In this document: one piece after another, positions 5,966 through 12,215 of the stretch
How positions within the stretch are numbered: the stretch's first letter is position 1
Layout of the letters: each line of letters starts with the position of its first letter
NCBI GenBank assembly: GCA_019348435.1
Contig: JAHWJM010000021.1
Coordinates: forward strand, 1-14,625
Origin: Actinomycetota bacterium
GTDB taxonomy: Bacteria; Actinomycetota; Thermoleophilia; Solirubrobacterales; Solirubrobacteraceae
Direction of reading: 5' to 3'
Length of the DNA stretch: 14,625 bases
Notes under the pieces: generated by a model
What the model saw: only the letters and a program-made list of their open reading frames with translations
The model's database searches: none
Told to the model about the DNA's origin: nothing
Program-made: the position numbers and the translations under genes

Positions 5966-6910
5966 ATGGCAAGGACTACGACAACGAGCGCGCGCCGCCG
6001 CGGCGAACACAGTGCCCCACCGAAGCGCCCCAAGCGGCGGACGCCGGCGGAGGAATCCGCACGCCAGACGGCCCGCGCCCAGGCCGAGATGACCGCGGAC
6101 TCGTTGCAGACGTTCCTCAACCAGGCGTCGCGCTATGAGCTGCTGACCGCCGCTGAGGAGATCGAGCTCGCCAAGCGCATCGAGCGCGGCGACGTCGATG
6201 CCAAGGACCGCATGATCAACGCGAACCTGCGCCTCGTCGTCTCCCAAGCGCGTCGGTACCAGGGCCTCGGGCTGCCGCTGGGCGACCTCGTCCAGGAGGG
6301 CACGCTCGGGCTGATCCGCGCCGCGGAGAAGTTCGACTGGCGCAAAGGCTTCAAGTTCTCGACGTACGCGACGCTGTGGATTCGCCAGAGCATCCAGCGC
6401 GGCCTCGCCAACACGTCGCGGACGATCCGCCTCCCGACGCACATCGAGCAGCGCGAGCGCAAGCTCTCGCGCGTCGAGCGCGACCTGACGGCGAAGCTCT
6501 CGCACGATCCGTCTGACGAGGAGGTCGCGGCAGCGGCTGACATGACGGTGGCCGACGTGCTCGCGCTGCGCGAGGCGCGCCGTCACGTCACGAGCCTCGA
6601 CGTGCCGATCGGCGACGACGGCGACTCGAACCTCGGTGACTTCATCGCGAGCGATCGCCCGGACCCGAGCCAAGAAGCTCAGTCCAGCGAGCTCGAGCGC
6701 ACCGTCGCCGACGCCCTCGGGCGCCTGACCGGCGAGGAGCGCCGTGTGGTCGAGCTGCGCTACGGCCTGCGCGACGGTCGCGAGCGCTCGATCGAGGCCA
6801 CGAGCCGCGAGCTCAGCATCACCCGCGACCGCGCCCGCCAGCTCGAAGAGGCCGCCATGCGCAGCCTCGAGGGCGAAGCAGCGCTGGCCGGCCTGCGCGA
6901 AGCGGCGTAG
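5966..6910 (+). CDS. Sigma-70 family RNA polymerase sigma factor, group 1/2-like without region 1.1
   Basis: A 314-residue sigma factor that directs RNA polymerase to promoters. The order is: a basic Thr/Arg/Lys-rich tail (1-35), region 1.2 around DSLQTFLNQASRYELLTAAEE (45-77), and region 2 (about 78-161) with NANLRLVVSQARRY, GDLVQEGTLGLIRAAEKFD, and FSTYATLWIRQSIQRGL for -10 recognition and melting. Region 3 follows (about 162-235), then region 4 (about 243-305) with EERRVVELRYGL. The region 4.2 helix reads EATSRELSITRDRARQLEEAAMRSL, noticeably divergent from the standard TLEEVGxxFxVTRERIRQIE. It therefore looks like an alternative or group 2 factor rather than the principal one. The ATG at 5966 has a good Shine-Dalgarno; an in-frame GTG at 5924 lacks one. 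Codon use matches its neighbours. Confidence 0.93.
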   Translation: MARTTTTSARRRGEHSAPPKRPKRRTPAEESARQTARAQAEMTADSLQTFLNQASRYELLTAAEEIELAKRIERGDVDAKDRMINANLRLVVSQARRYQGLGLPLGDLVQEGTLGLIRAAEKFDWRKGFKFSTYATLWIRQSIQRGLANTSRTIRLPTHIEQRERKLSRVERDLTAKLSHDPSDEEVAAAADMTVADVLALREARRHVTSLDVPIGDDGDSNLGDFIASDRPDPSQEAQSSELERTVADALGRLTGEERRVVELRYGLRDGRERSIEATSRELSITRDRARQLEEAAMRSLEGEAALAGLREAA

Positions 6911-6942
6911 GCCACCCGATCGCCGCCGGCGCGCCCGGCGCA

Positions 6943-6996
6943 TGACGCAGCAACCTGAGCGCATCGGCGTTCGCGCCGGTGGGCTCTTCTGCGTCA
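6943..6996. terminator. Large bidirectional stem-loop between convergent genes
   Basis: Nested complementary arms form one extended hairpin: TGACGCAG (6943-6950) with CTGCGTCA (6989-6996), GAGC (6957-6960) with GCTC (6983-6986), and ATCGGCG (6963-6969) with CGCCGGT (6974-6980) closed by a TTCG loop. It lies between the sigma factor and the leftward membrane protein gene, whose stop codon (6994-6996) is inside the outer arm. A factor-independent, bidirectional terminator is likely. Confidence 0.75.
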
Positions 6997-7458
6997 GTCG
7001 CCCTTGCGCTTGCCGGTCGGCTTGCCGCCGATCTTGATCGTGCCGTGACGGAAGCGCACGGCCGAGTTCGCCGCGCGCGCGGCCAAGCGCCACGCCGGCT
7101 CCGTCGCCGTGGCAGGTTCCGCCGACTGCGGCGGAGCCTGCTCGGCGGGCGGTTCGGGGTCGGCCGTCGTCGGCGGTGCCTCCGAGAGCGGCGCGTCCGA
7201 CGCCGGCGGCGGCGCGGGTTCCGTCGCGTCTTGCGGCACCTCGAGCTCGGGCTGCGGCTGGGGCTGGGGTCGTGACGCCGGTTCCGGCTCCGGTGCCGGT
7301 CCCGGCTGGGGCGCCGGCCCGGGCTCGTCTGCACCGCTCGCCCCGCGTGCCGCGCGCTTCTCGCGCGGGCCACGGGCGAGGAGCAGCACGCCGAGCAGGA
7401 TCGCCACCACCGCAATCGCCGCGATCGGCGCGTCACCAAGAGCCGCCAGCGCCTGCAT
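6994..7458 (-). CDS. Single-pass membrane protein with Pro/Glu/Ala-rich tail, function unknown
   Basis: A 154-residue protein of no recognised family. A hydrophobic helix spans about 10-29 (ending in LLGVLLLARG), followed at once by the basic stretch PREKRAAR. By the positive-inside rule the tail is cytoplasmic. Residues 44-120 are low-complexity and proline-rich (PAPEPEP, PQPQPQPE), probably an extended spacer. The last 35 residues turn basic, ending in GTIKIGGKPTGKRKGD, which could bind nucleic acid or another acidic partner. It starts 10 bases after the stop of the FmdE-like gene on the same strand, so they are probably cotranscribed. A sequence-based function cannot be given. Confidence 0.7.
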   Translation of the reverse strand: MQALAALGDAPIAAIAVVAILLGVLLLARGPREKRAARGASGADEPGPAPQPGPAPEPEPASRPQPQPQPELEVPQDATEPAPPPASDAPLSEAPPTTADPEPPAEQAPPQSAEPATATEPAWRLAARAANSAVRFRHGTIKIGGKPTGKRKGD

Positions 7459-7468
7459 CCCAGGCAGC

Positions 7469-7975
7469 CTAGCCGCCGTCGACGTCGTAGACGTCGGCTG
7501 CCGCGGCGCCCATGACGCGCTCCGCCAGCTCGCCCTTCAGCACCTCGAGGCGCTCCTTCTGCTCGTCCGTGCGATCGTCCGTGCGCACGAGGTCGATGAA
7601 CTCCGGCACCACGAAGCCGTCGCGCAGCAGCAACGTGACAGAGCGCTGCGCGTAGGAGAGGACGAAGACGAAGCGCTCGCGCTCGCGGCCGAGCTCGGGT
7701 CGTGCGAGTGCGGCATCGACCGTGTAGCGCTCGCCGGTGACCGCGCGGGTGACGGCCTCGAAGCCGTCGCGCGCCCCGGGACCGCCGAACGACGTGCGGA
7801 CCGAGATCTCCCGGCGCTGCGGCGGACCCTCGGGCGACAGCACCGCAAACGCGCGCTCCATCACCTTGAAGGCCATCGCGACGCCACCCGGCGAGCCGGG
7901 ACCGTGGTACTTCATCATGTCCGCGAACGAGAAGGCGATCGTCTGCCCCCGCTCGCCTACCTCGATGTGCGTCAT
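7469..7975 (-). CDS. Conserved protein with an FmdE-like KYHGPGSPGG motif
   Basis: A 168-residue soluble protein. Residues 17-45 carry KYHGPGSPGG at 22-31 followed by a helix, reminiscent of the HGHxCPG motif that opens FmdE/FwdE domains. Here Cys is replaced by Ser and the protein has no cysteine, so an Fe-S or zinc site of that kind is unlikely. The middle has SFGGPGARDGFEAVTRAVTG (62-81), which also fits a globular alpha/beta fold. It ends in a charged helix and DVYDVDGG. ATG at 7975 was preferred over an upstream ATG at 8032 because TACTGT ends 7 bases before it and the conserved part begins soon after. It is first in a pair with the Pro-rich membrane protein. The FmdE relationship is tentative; conserved hypothetical is the safe name. 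Confidence 0.72.
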   Translation of the reverse strand: MTHIEVGERGQTIAFSFADMMKYHGPGSPGGVAMAFKVMERAFAVLSPEGPPQRREISVRTSFGGPGARDGFEAVTRAVTGERYTVDAALARPELGRERERFVFVLSYAQRSVTLLLRDGFVVPEFIDLVRTDDRTDEQKERLEVLKGELAERVMGAAAADVYDVDGG

Positions 7976-8226
7976 GGGCTGGACAGTACCCGGGCGTCCC
8001 CCGCGGAAGCCGGCTGTCAGGCGCTGGACCACCTCGGGCGCCGTCGTCCGCGATTACGTGCCGCCACACGACGTGGCGCCGAGGATCAGCGTGCGCACCC
8101 GTCCCGGCGCGGCGAGGGCGACCTCCTGGACGTACCGCGCACATCAGCGACGTCAGAAGGGGCGTCGTCGCCGAACGAACGGGTAGGCCGAGAGCAGCAC
8201 GCAAGCTGCGAGCCCGGGAGCTGCCC
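7976..8226. other. 251-base divergent intergenic region
   Basis: This stretch separates the FmdE-like gene from the DUF892 gene. It holds the leftward -10 at 7983-7988, a 6-bp hairpin CGCCAC/GTGGCG (8062-8067 with 8073-8078), and the Shine-Dalgarno GGGAG at 8216-8220, 6 bases before the ATG at 8227. I see no convincing rightward promoter and no small gene. Confidence 0.5.
7983..7988 (-). promoter_or_regulatory. -10 element TACTGT of the FmdE-like gene, probably leaderless
   Basis: TACTGT on the minus strand ends 7 bases before the ATG at 7975. No Shine-Dalgarno is present. Confidence 0.6.
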
Positions 8227-9318
8227 ATGACGAAGTCCGAGAAGAAGATCGTCCAGTACCTCAACGAAGCCCACGCCACAGAGATGGGCCTCACCCGCGT
8301 CCTGCAGGAGCAGATCGCGATCGCGCCGCGCGGCCGCTACCGCAGCGCGCTCGAGCGCCACCTGCGCGAGACGCGCGATCATGCCACTCGCGTCGCGGCG
8401 CGCCGCCGCGAGCTGCAGAGCGGTGGCGACGCGATCGGGGCGATCGTCGGCACGGCGCAGGACGCAGTCGGCCAGATGCTCGCGCTCGCCAAGGCGCCGC
8501 TCGACATCGTGCGCGGAACCGGCGGCGAGGAGAAGGTGCTCAAGAACGCCAAGGACGCCTGCGCCACCGAGGCGCTGGAGATCGCGACGTACATCGCGCT
8601 CGAGCACCTCGCGCGCTCGGTGGCCGACACGCAGACGGCCGAGCTGGCGCTCTCCATCCGCCGTGACGAGGAGGCGATGCTCGAGGCGGTCCGGCAGGAG
8701 CTCCCGGCGCTCGCGAGGGCCGTCGCACGCGCCGAGATCGGTGGCGACGGCTCATACGACATCAGCGAATCCGGTGCGGCCGACGCCCTGCGCGACGTCG
8801 CCGAGGAGACCGAGCGCACCGTCCGCGACGCCGCCGATGAGACCGAGCGCACCGTCCGCGACGCCGCCGATGAGACCGAGCGCACCGCGCGCAGCACGGC
8901 GCAGAAGGCCAAGCGCACGACGGCGCGCCAGGCGCGCCGCGTGCCGGGCGCGGCCGCGGCCGAAGGCGCCGCCAAGGGCGCCGTCGCCTCCGAGGAGGAT
9001 CTGCCCATCAGCGGCTATGACTCGCTCACCGCCGAGCAGATCGTCAAGCAGCTGCCGGCGCTGTCCCAGGTCGATCTGACGAAGGTCGAGGTCTACGAGC
9101 GCAAGACGCAGGACCGCAGCACGGTGCTCGAGCGGATCGAGGCGCTGCGCGGCGACGAGCCGTGGCCGGGCTATGACGAGATGAACGCCGCCGAGATCGT
9201 CGAGCGCCTGCGCGACGGCGACGAGGCGCTCGCGACGAAGGCGCGCGACCACGAGCGCGCGCACAAGGGGCGCGCGACCGTGCTCCGCGCCGCCGAGCGC
9301 GAGCTGACGCACGCGTAG
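8227..9318 (+). CDS. DUF892-like ferritin-fold protein with repeat linker and duplicated C-terminal module
   Basis: A 363-residue protein with three parts. Residues 1-180 resemble DUF892 (YciF-like) ferritin-fold proteins: LNEAHATEMGL near 12-22, ERHLRETRDHATR near 43-55, GTGGEEKVLKNAKD near 97-110, ATEALEIATY 113-122 and RRDEEAM 145-151. Glu48, His52, Glu115, Glu118 and Glu148/149 are candidate diiron ligands. Residues 194-231 are a charged helical linker with an 11-residue repeat (ETERTVRDAAD) encoded by a 33-bp tandem repeat. Residues 263-313 and 315-360 are two copies of a helical module, GYD(S/E)-x3-A-x2-IV-x2-L ending in RxTVL, seen in actinobacterial proteins. DUF892 proteins are usually linked to stress responses. 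The start is fixed by GGGAG 6 bases upstream. No signal peptide is present. Confidence 0.85.
   Translation: MTKSEKKIVQYLNEAHATEMGLTRVLQEQIAIAPRGRYRSALERHLRETRDHATRVAARRRELQSGGDAIGAIVGTAQDAVGQMLALAKAPLDIVRGTGGEEKVLKNAKDACATEALEIATYIALEHLARSVADTQTAELALSIRRDEEAMLEAVRQELPALARAVARAEIGGDGSYDISESGAADALRDVAEETERTVRDAADETERTVRDAADETERTARSTAQKAKRTTARQARRVPGAAAAEGAAKGAVASEEDLPISGYDSLTAEQIVKQLPALSQVDLTKVEVYERKTQDRSTVLERIEALRGDEPWPGYDEMNAAEIVERLRDGDEALATKARDHERAHKGRATVLRAAERELTHA
8806..8886 (+). repeat. 33-bp tandem repeat, about 2.5 copies, inside the DUF892 gene
   Basis: GAGACCGAGCGCACC recurs at 8806-8820, 8839-8853 and 8872-8886, exactly 33 bases apart, with nearly identical spacers. Each unit encodes ETERTVRDAAD, so copy-number changes keep the reading frame and lengthen a helix by 11 residues. 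Confidence 0.92.
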
Positions 9319-9359
9319 CGGGGCGGACAGTTGAACAGCCGCGTTCTCTGGCGCCGGGG

Positions 9360-9387
9360 TTGCAATGTCCTGAGGCGGGTGCATACT
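9360..9387 (+). promoter_or_regulatory. Sigma-70 type promoter of the zinc-ribbon gene
   Basis: TTGCAA (9360-9365), a 16-base spacer and CATACT (9382-9387) lie about 108 bases before the ATG at 9496, giving a leader of about 100 bases. Confidence 0.55.
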
Positions 9388-9495
9388 TGCGCGAGGGCCG
9401 GGCGCGCTGGGGGCGGCGTCGCTCGGGATGGTGACGGGGGACGCGGCCAGGCACGGCCTGAGGTGCACGGACCCATCGCGAACAAGGGGGATCAG

Positions 9496-9942
9496 ATGAC
9501 GGGGGAGTCGCCGGTATTGGTGCGTTGCGAACGCTGCCGCGCGGTCATCAGCAGCGCGGAGGCGAAGAGCATCATCCGCCACGGTGTCCCCTGCGGCGTC
9601 TGCGGCGGGACCCTGGCGCTGTGCGGCAACCGCCGCCGGCCGGCCGATCTACGATTCGGCGGCGAGCCTGACGGCGCGCCGCCGCCCGGGCCGTCGGCGG
9701 AGCGCAGGCTGCTCGGCGTACTGCACGACGCGGAGGGCCGGCCCGTCGCCAAGCAGGCGCTCTCGGCCGCGGGCATCGACGATCCCGCCGGCACGATCTT
9801 CGAGCTCGAGCAGGCCGGCCATCGCATCGAGCGCGCGTACACCGACGCCTACGACGGGCGCCGTCGCTTTCTCGGCTATCGCCTGCGCCGCAAGCCGGGA
9901 CGTCAGGGCGGCGGCGGTTCCCAGCCCAGCAGCTCGCGGTAG
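9496..9942 (+). CDS. Small zinc-ribbon protein with a winged-helix-like C-terminal half
   Basis: A 148-residue protein not matched to a named family. The N-terminus holds a four-cysteine zinc ribbon: Cys11-x2-Cys14 and Cys33-x2-Cys36, with an extra Cys43. After a Pro/Gly linker (about 52-68), residues 70-132 predict helices and a wing: ERRLLGVLHDAEG, KQALSAAGIDDPAGTIFELEQAGHRIERA, then RRRFLGYRLRRK. This looks like a winged helix-turn-helix of the kind that ends in a GYRL wing, so DNA binding is plausible. The start is supported by AAGGGGG 5 bases before the ATG. Its last 40 bases overlap the end of the convergent small helical protein gene. Partner and target are unknown. Confidence 0.78.
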   Translation: MTGESPVLVRCERCRAVISSAEAKSIIRHGVPCGVCGGTLALCGNRRRPADLRFGGEPDGAPPPGPSAERRLLGVLHDAEGRPVAKQALSAAGIDDPAGTIFELEQAGHRIERAYTDAYDGRRRFLGYRLRRKPGRQGGGGSQPSSSR

Positions 9943-10151
9943 CCACGCACGAGCTCGCGCCATGCCGTCGCGAGTTCGTCGCGCGCTGCCTCGAGGATCT
10001 CGGGCGGCGCCGGCTCGGGCGCCCAGCGGTTCTTTATCGGCTCGGTCGCGACGAGCGACTCGAGCTCCTTCGAGGCGGTGCGCAAGCGCTCGCCCGCGCG
10101 TCGCAGCTGTCGTCGGTCTTCCTCGGTCAGCTCCTCGGGTCTCGCAGCCAT
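9903..10151 (-). CDS. Small charged helical protein, function unknown
   Basis: An 82-residue protein beginning MAARPEELTEEDRRQ. Two long charged helices (about 9-36 and 50-75) are separated by a Pro/Trp-containing loop (NRWAPEPAPP, 41-50), and it ends in LLGWEPPPP. It has no cysteines, signal peptide or membrane segment. No family is recognised. Its helices have normal amphipathic composition, and codons match neighbouring genes, which supports a real gene. The ATG at 10151 was chosen; CATGAT 9 bases upstream might be a -10. It is divergent from the secreted propeller across 49 bases and overlaps the end of the zinc-ribbon gene by 40 bases. Confidence 0.62.
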   Translation of the reverse strand: MAARPEELTEEDRRQLRRAGERLRTASKELESLVATEPIKNRWAPEPAPPEILEAARDELATAWRELVRGYRELLGWEPPPP

Positions 10152-10200
10152 CGGCTGCGCATCATGACTCAAGTGCGCACCCCGTGACCGGTCCTGGCCG

Positions 10201-11385
10201 ATGAGAGCGCTGCTCTGCTGCGTGGCGCTGTGGCTGGCGTTCACCGCCCCCGCCGCCGCCGACACGTTCAACGGCCGGATCGCGTTCTCGAGCGTGCGAA
10301 CCGATCCGCAGGGACGTGCGTTCGACCTCTTCAGCATCAACGCCGATGGCAGCGGCATGCGCAGGCTGACGACCAACCCGGAGACCGACCGGCAGCCCGA
10401 CTGGTCGCCGGGCGGCACCGCGATCGCCTATTCGATCGACAAGCCGGATTCGCCGGTGAACTTCGAGGTGGCGCGCATGGCGGCGGCGGGCGCGCGCCAT
10501 CTGCGGCTGACCCAGACGCCGGACGGCGAGGCCTCCAGTCAGCCGTCGTGGCTGCCGGACGGAAGCGGGATCCTCTTTCGCCGCAGCGCCCGCGGTCGCG
10601 CGTCGACGATCTGGCAGATGGGCACGCTCGGCCAGAACCCGGCGCTGCGCTTCGCGCCGCCGCATCCGCCGCTCTACCCGAGCTTCGCCCCCGACCAGCG
10701 CCGCATCGCCTATGCCGCGATCCTCTCGCCGGCAGGCGACACCGAGCGCGGGATCTTCACGCTCGACGTCAACGGCGCCGGCCTCACCACGCTGTTCGAC
10801 GTGCCCGGCGCCTACGACTCGGCGCCGGCCTGGTCGCCCGACGGCACGCGGATCGCGTTCGAGAGCAACGCCGACGTGGGCGGCGCCAACCCCGAGCGCG
10901 ACATGGAGGTGTGGGTCATCGGCGCCGACGGCAGCGAGGCGACGCAGCTCACGCGCAACGCCGCCCACGACGAAGGGCCCGTGTGGTCTCCCGACGGGCG
11001 CCTGCTGGCGTACACGAGCGGCCCCGACGACGATCACGGCGACATCCACGTCATGACGAGCGCCGGCCGGATGCTGCGCCGGCTGACGGCGCACCCCGCT
11101 GCCGACGAGTCGCCCGACTGGCAGGCGATCCCGGCGCCGCGCATGGATGCCCGCTGCGGCGACGCCGTCAAGCGCGGCCGCGGTGCGCGCGACGTGCGGC
11201 GTACCGGCCGCGGCCTCTCGTGTGCGCAGGCGCGCGGCCTCGCGCGGCGCTGGGTCCAAGCCCGGATGCCGCGCCGCGCGCGCGGCTACGTGGCGGCCTC
11301 GAAGGACTTCGGCGGCGTGCGCCGCGTCCTGCTGCGCCGTGGCACCGGCGCGCGCCGGACGCTCGTCGCCTTCCTGTATCGCTGA
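10201..11385 (+). CDS. Secreted TolB-like/PD40 beta-propeller with C-terminal cysteine module
   Basis: A 394-residue exported protein. A short signal peptide spans residues 1-20 (MRALLCCVALWLAFTAPAAA), with cleavage probably before Asp21. Six PD40-type strands follow: PDWSPGGTAIAYS 66-78, PSWLPDGSGILFR 115-127, PSFAPDQRRIAYA 160-172, PAWSPDGTRIAFE 209-221, PVWSPDGRLLAYT 260-272 and a final ESPDWQ at 303-308. They form a propeller like the C-terminal domain of TolB. Residues 315-394 are a basic module with Cys319 and Cys341 in SCAQARGLARRW, resembling SC-x-x-AR modules at the ends of exported Thermoleophilia proteins; a disulfide is likely. No Tol-Pal genes are nearby, so it is not TolB in function. 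It is probably an extracellular binding protein. No Shine-Dalgarno is seen. Confidence 0.85.
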   Translation: MRALLCCVALWLAFTAPAAADTFNGRIAFSSVRTDPQGRAFDLFSINADGSGMRRLTTNPETDRQPDWSPGGTAIAYSIDKPDSPVNFEVARMAAAGARHLRLTQTPDGEASSQPSWLPDGSGILFRRSARGRASTIWQMGTLGQNPALRFAPPHPPLYPSFAPDQRRIAYAAILSPAGDTERGIFTLDVNGAGLTTLFDVPGAYDSAPAWSPDGTRIAFESNADVGGANPERDMEVWVIGADGSEATQLTRNAAHDEGPVWSPDGRLLAYTSGPDDDHGDIHVMTSAGRMLRRLTAHPAADESPDWQAIPAPRMDARCGDAVKRGRGARDVRRTGRGLSCAQARGLARRWVQARMPRRARGYVAASKDFGGVRRVLLRRGTGARRTLVAFLYR

Positions 11386-11416
11386 CCGGCTCGGCCAGAA
11401 CGTCGGGAGGCACTCC

Positions 11417-11428
11417 GTAGGGGGCTAC
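11417..11428. terminator. Short hairpin between the propeller and crcB genes
   Basis: GTAG (11417-11420) and CTAC (11425-11428) flank GGGG, covering the leftward crcB stop codon (11425-11427). With only four base pairs, terminator activity is doubtful. Confidence 0.2.
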
Positions 11429-11817
11429 AGCACGCGCCCGAGCTCTCGGCCGACCCACACGGCGAGCAGGCCGAGGACGAGGCTGATCGCGATGTTCGCC
11501 GCCGCGGCAAGCCGGCGGCCGCCGGCAGCGAGCCGCTCGGTCTCGAGCATCCACGTGCTGAACGTCGTGTACGAGCCCAGCAGACCGACACCGAGCAGGC
11601 GTAACGCGTCGCCACCGGGCGCGACGCCGACGAGCAGACCGAGCAGCAGCGTGCCGCTGAGGTTGACCGCGAGCGTGCCGGCCGGGAAGACGGGCCGCCG
11701 CCGCCCGGGGCACGTGTGGTGCGCCGCGCGGTGCGTGACCGCGCGGTCGAGCAGCCAGCGTGCGACCGAGCCGGCGCCGCCGAGAAGCCCGACCGCGAGC
11801 AGCATCGCCGCACTCAT
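11425..11817 (-). CDS. crcB: Fluoride channel protein CrcB/Fluc, second copy
   Basis: A 130-residue four-helix membrane protein of the CrcB/Fluc family, which exports fluoride as a dual-topology dimer. It has GGAGSVARW at 13-21, the conserved GTLAVNLSGTLLLG at 47-60 with pore Asn52, and GLLGSYTTFSTW at 78-89 with the TTFS motif that holds the central sodium ion and pore phenylalanine. Its start ATG overlaps the stop of the first crcB in ATGA, so translation is coupled. Paired small crcB genes in Gram-positive bacteria usually encode the two halves of a heterodimer, which is expected here. It is last in the leftward operon. Confidence 0.95.
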   Translation of the reverse strand: MSAAMLLAVGLLGGAGSVARWLLDRAVTHRAAHHTCPGRRRPVFPAGTLAVNLSGTLLLGLLVGVAPGGDALRLLGVGLLGSYTTFSTWMLETERLAAGGRRLAAAANIAISLVLGLLAVWVGRELGRVL

Positions 11818-12215
11818 GCCGGCGTCTGCCGGTGGCGGCGCGCGAGGACGCTGCCGGTGACGGCGGCCGCCAGCCCCGCGGTCACGCTGACGAGCACGTA
11901 TGCGGCGGCGAGCGCAGATTCGCCGCCCTCGAGCATGACCAGCAGCTCGAACTGCAGCGCCGAGAACGTCGTCAGGGCGCCACAGAAGCCGGTGCCGACC
12001 AGGCGCAGGCGCAGGTCGCCGGCCGCTTGGCGGTCGCGCAGCAGCGTGGCGACGTAGCCGAGCAGGAATGCGCCCGCGAGGTTCGCCAGCAACGTCGCCC
12101 ACGGCCACGTCGCCGGCTCGTGCGCGAGCGACTCAGCCAGTTGCGCGCGCACGATCGCGCCGGCGAAGCCCCCGGCGAAGACGGCCGCCGGCTCGCCGGC
12201 GCCGGCGCGCGTCAA
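11814..12215 (-). CDS. crcB: Fluoride channel protein CrcB/Fluc, first copy
   Basis: A 133-residue CrcB homologue with an unusual TTG start. Visible motifs are FAGGFAGAIVRA at 13-24, ATLLANLAGAFLLG at 40-53 with pore Asn45, and GTGFCGALTTFSALQFE at 74-90. It differs clearly from the second copy, fitting a heterodimeric channel. The start is decided by coupling: TTG at 12215 overlaps the TGA of the preceding yqeB-like gene in TTGA, and the conserved first helix begins about 12 residues later. GGGCGG lies shortly upstream as a weak ribosome site. No fluoride riboswitch (crcB RNA) can be placed in front, because the upstream sequence is coding. Confidence 0.93.
   Translation of the reverse strand: MTRAGAGEPAAVFAGGFAGAIVRAQLAESLAHEPATWPWATLLANLAGAFLLGYVATLLRDRQAAGDLRLRLVGTGFCGALTTFSALQFELLVMLEGGESALAAAYVLVSVTAGLAAAVTGSVLARRHRQTPA

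Noticed and set aside
5687..7093. Minus-strand 468-codon open frame opposite the sigma factor
   Set aside because: It is antisense to a clear sigma factor and crosses the sigma promoter and terminator.
7256..7330. Possible DNA repeat element in the GGCTGCGGCTGGGG-type stretch
   Set aside because: It is the codon repetition of a Pro/Glu/Gln-rich protein segment, not an independent repeat.
6819..8294. Minus-strand 491-codon open frame
   Set aside because: It overlaps two better-supported minus-strand genes in a different frame and consists largely of Arg/Ser/Pro shadow sequence.
10201..11385. True TolB of the Tol-Pal system
   Set aside because: The organism looks Gram-positive, no tol or pal genes are near, and the TolB N-terminal domain is absent; only the propeller is shared.
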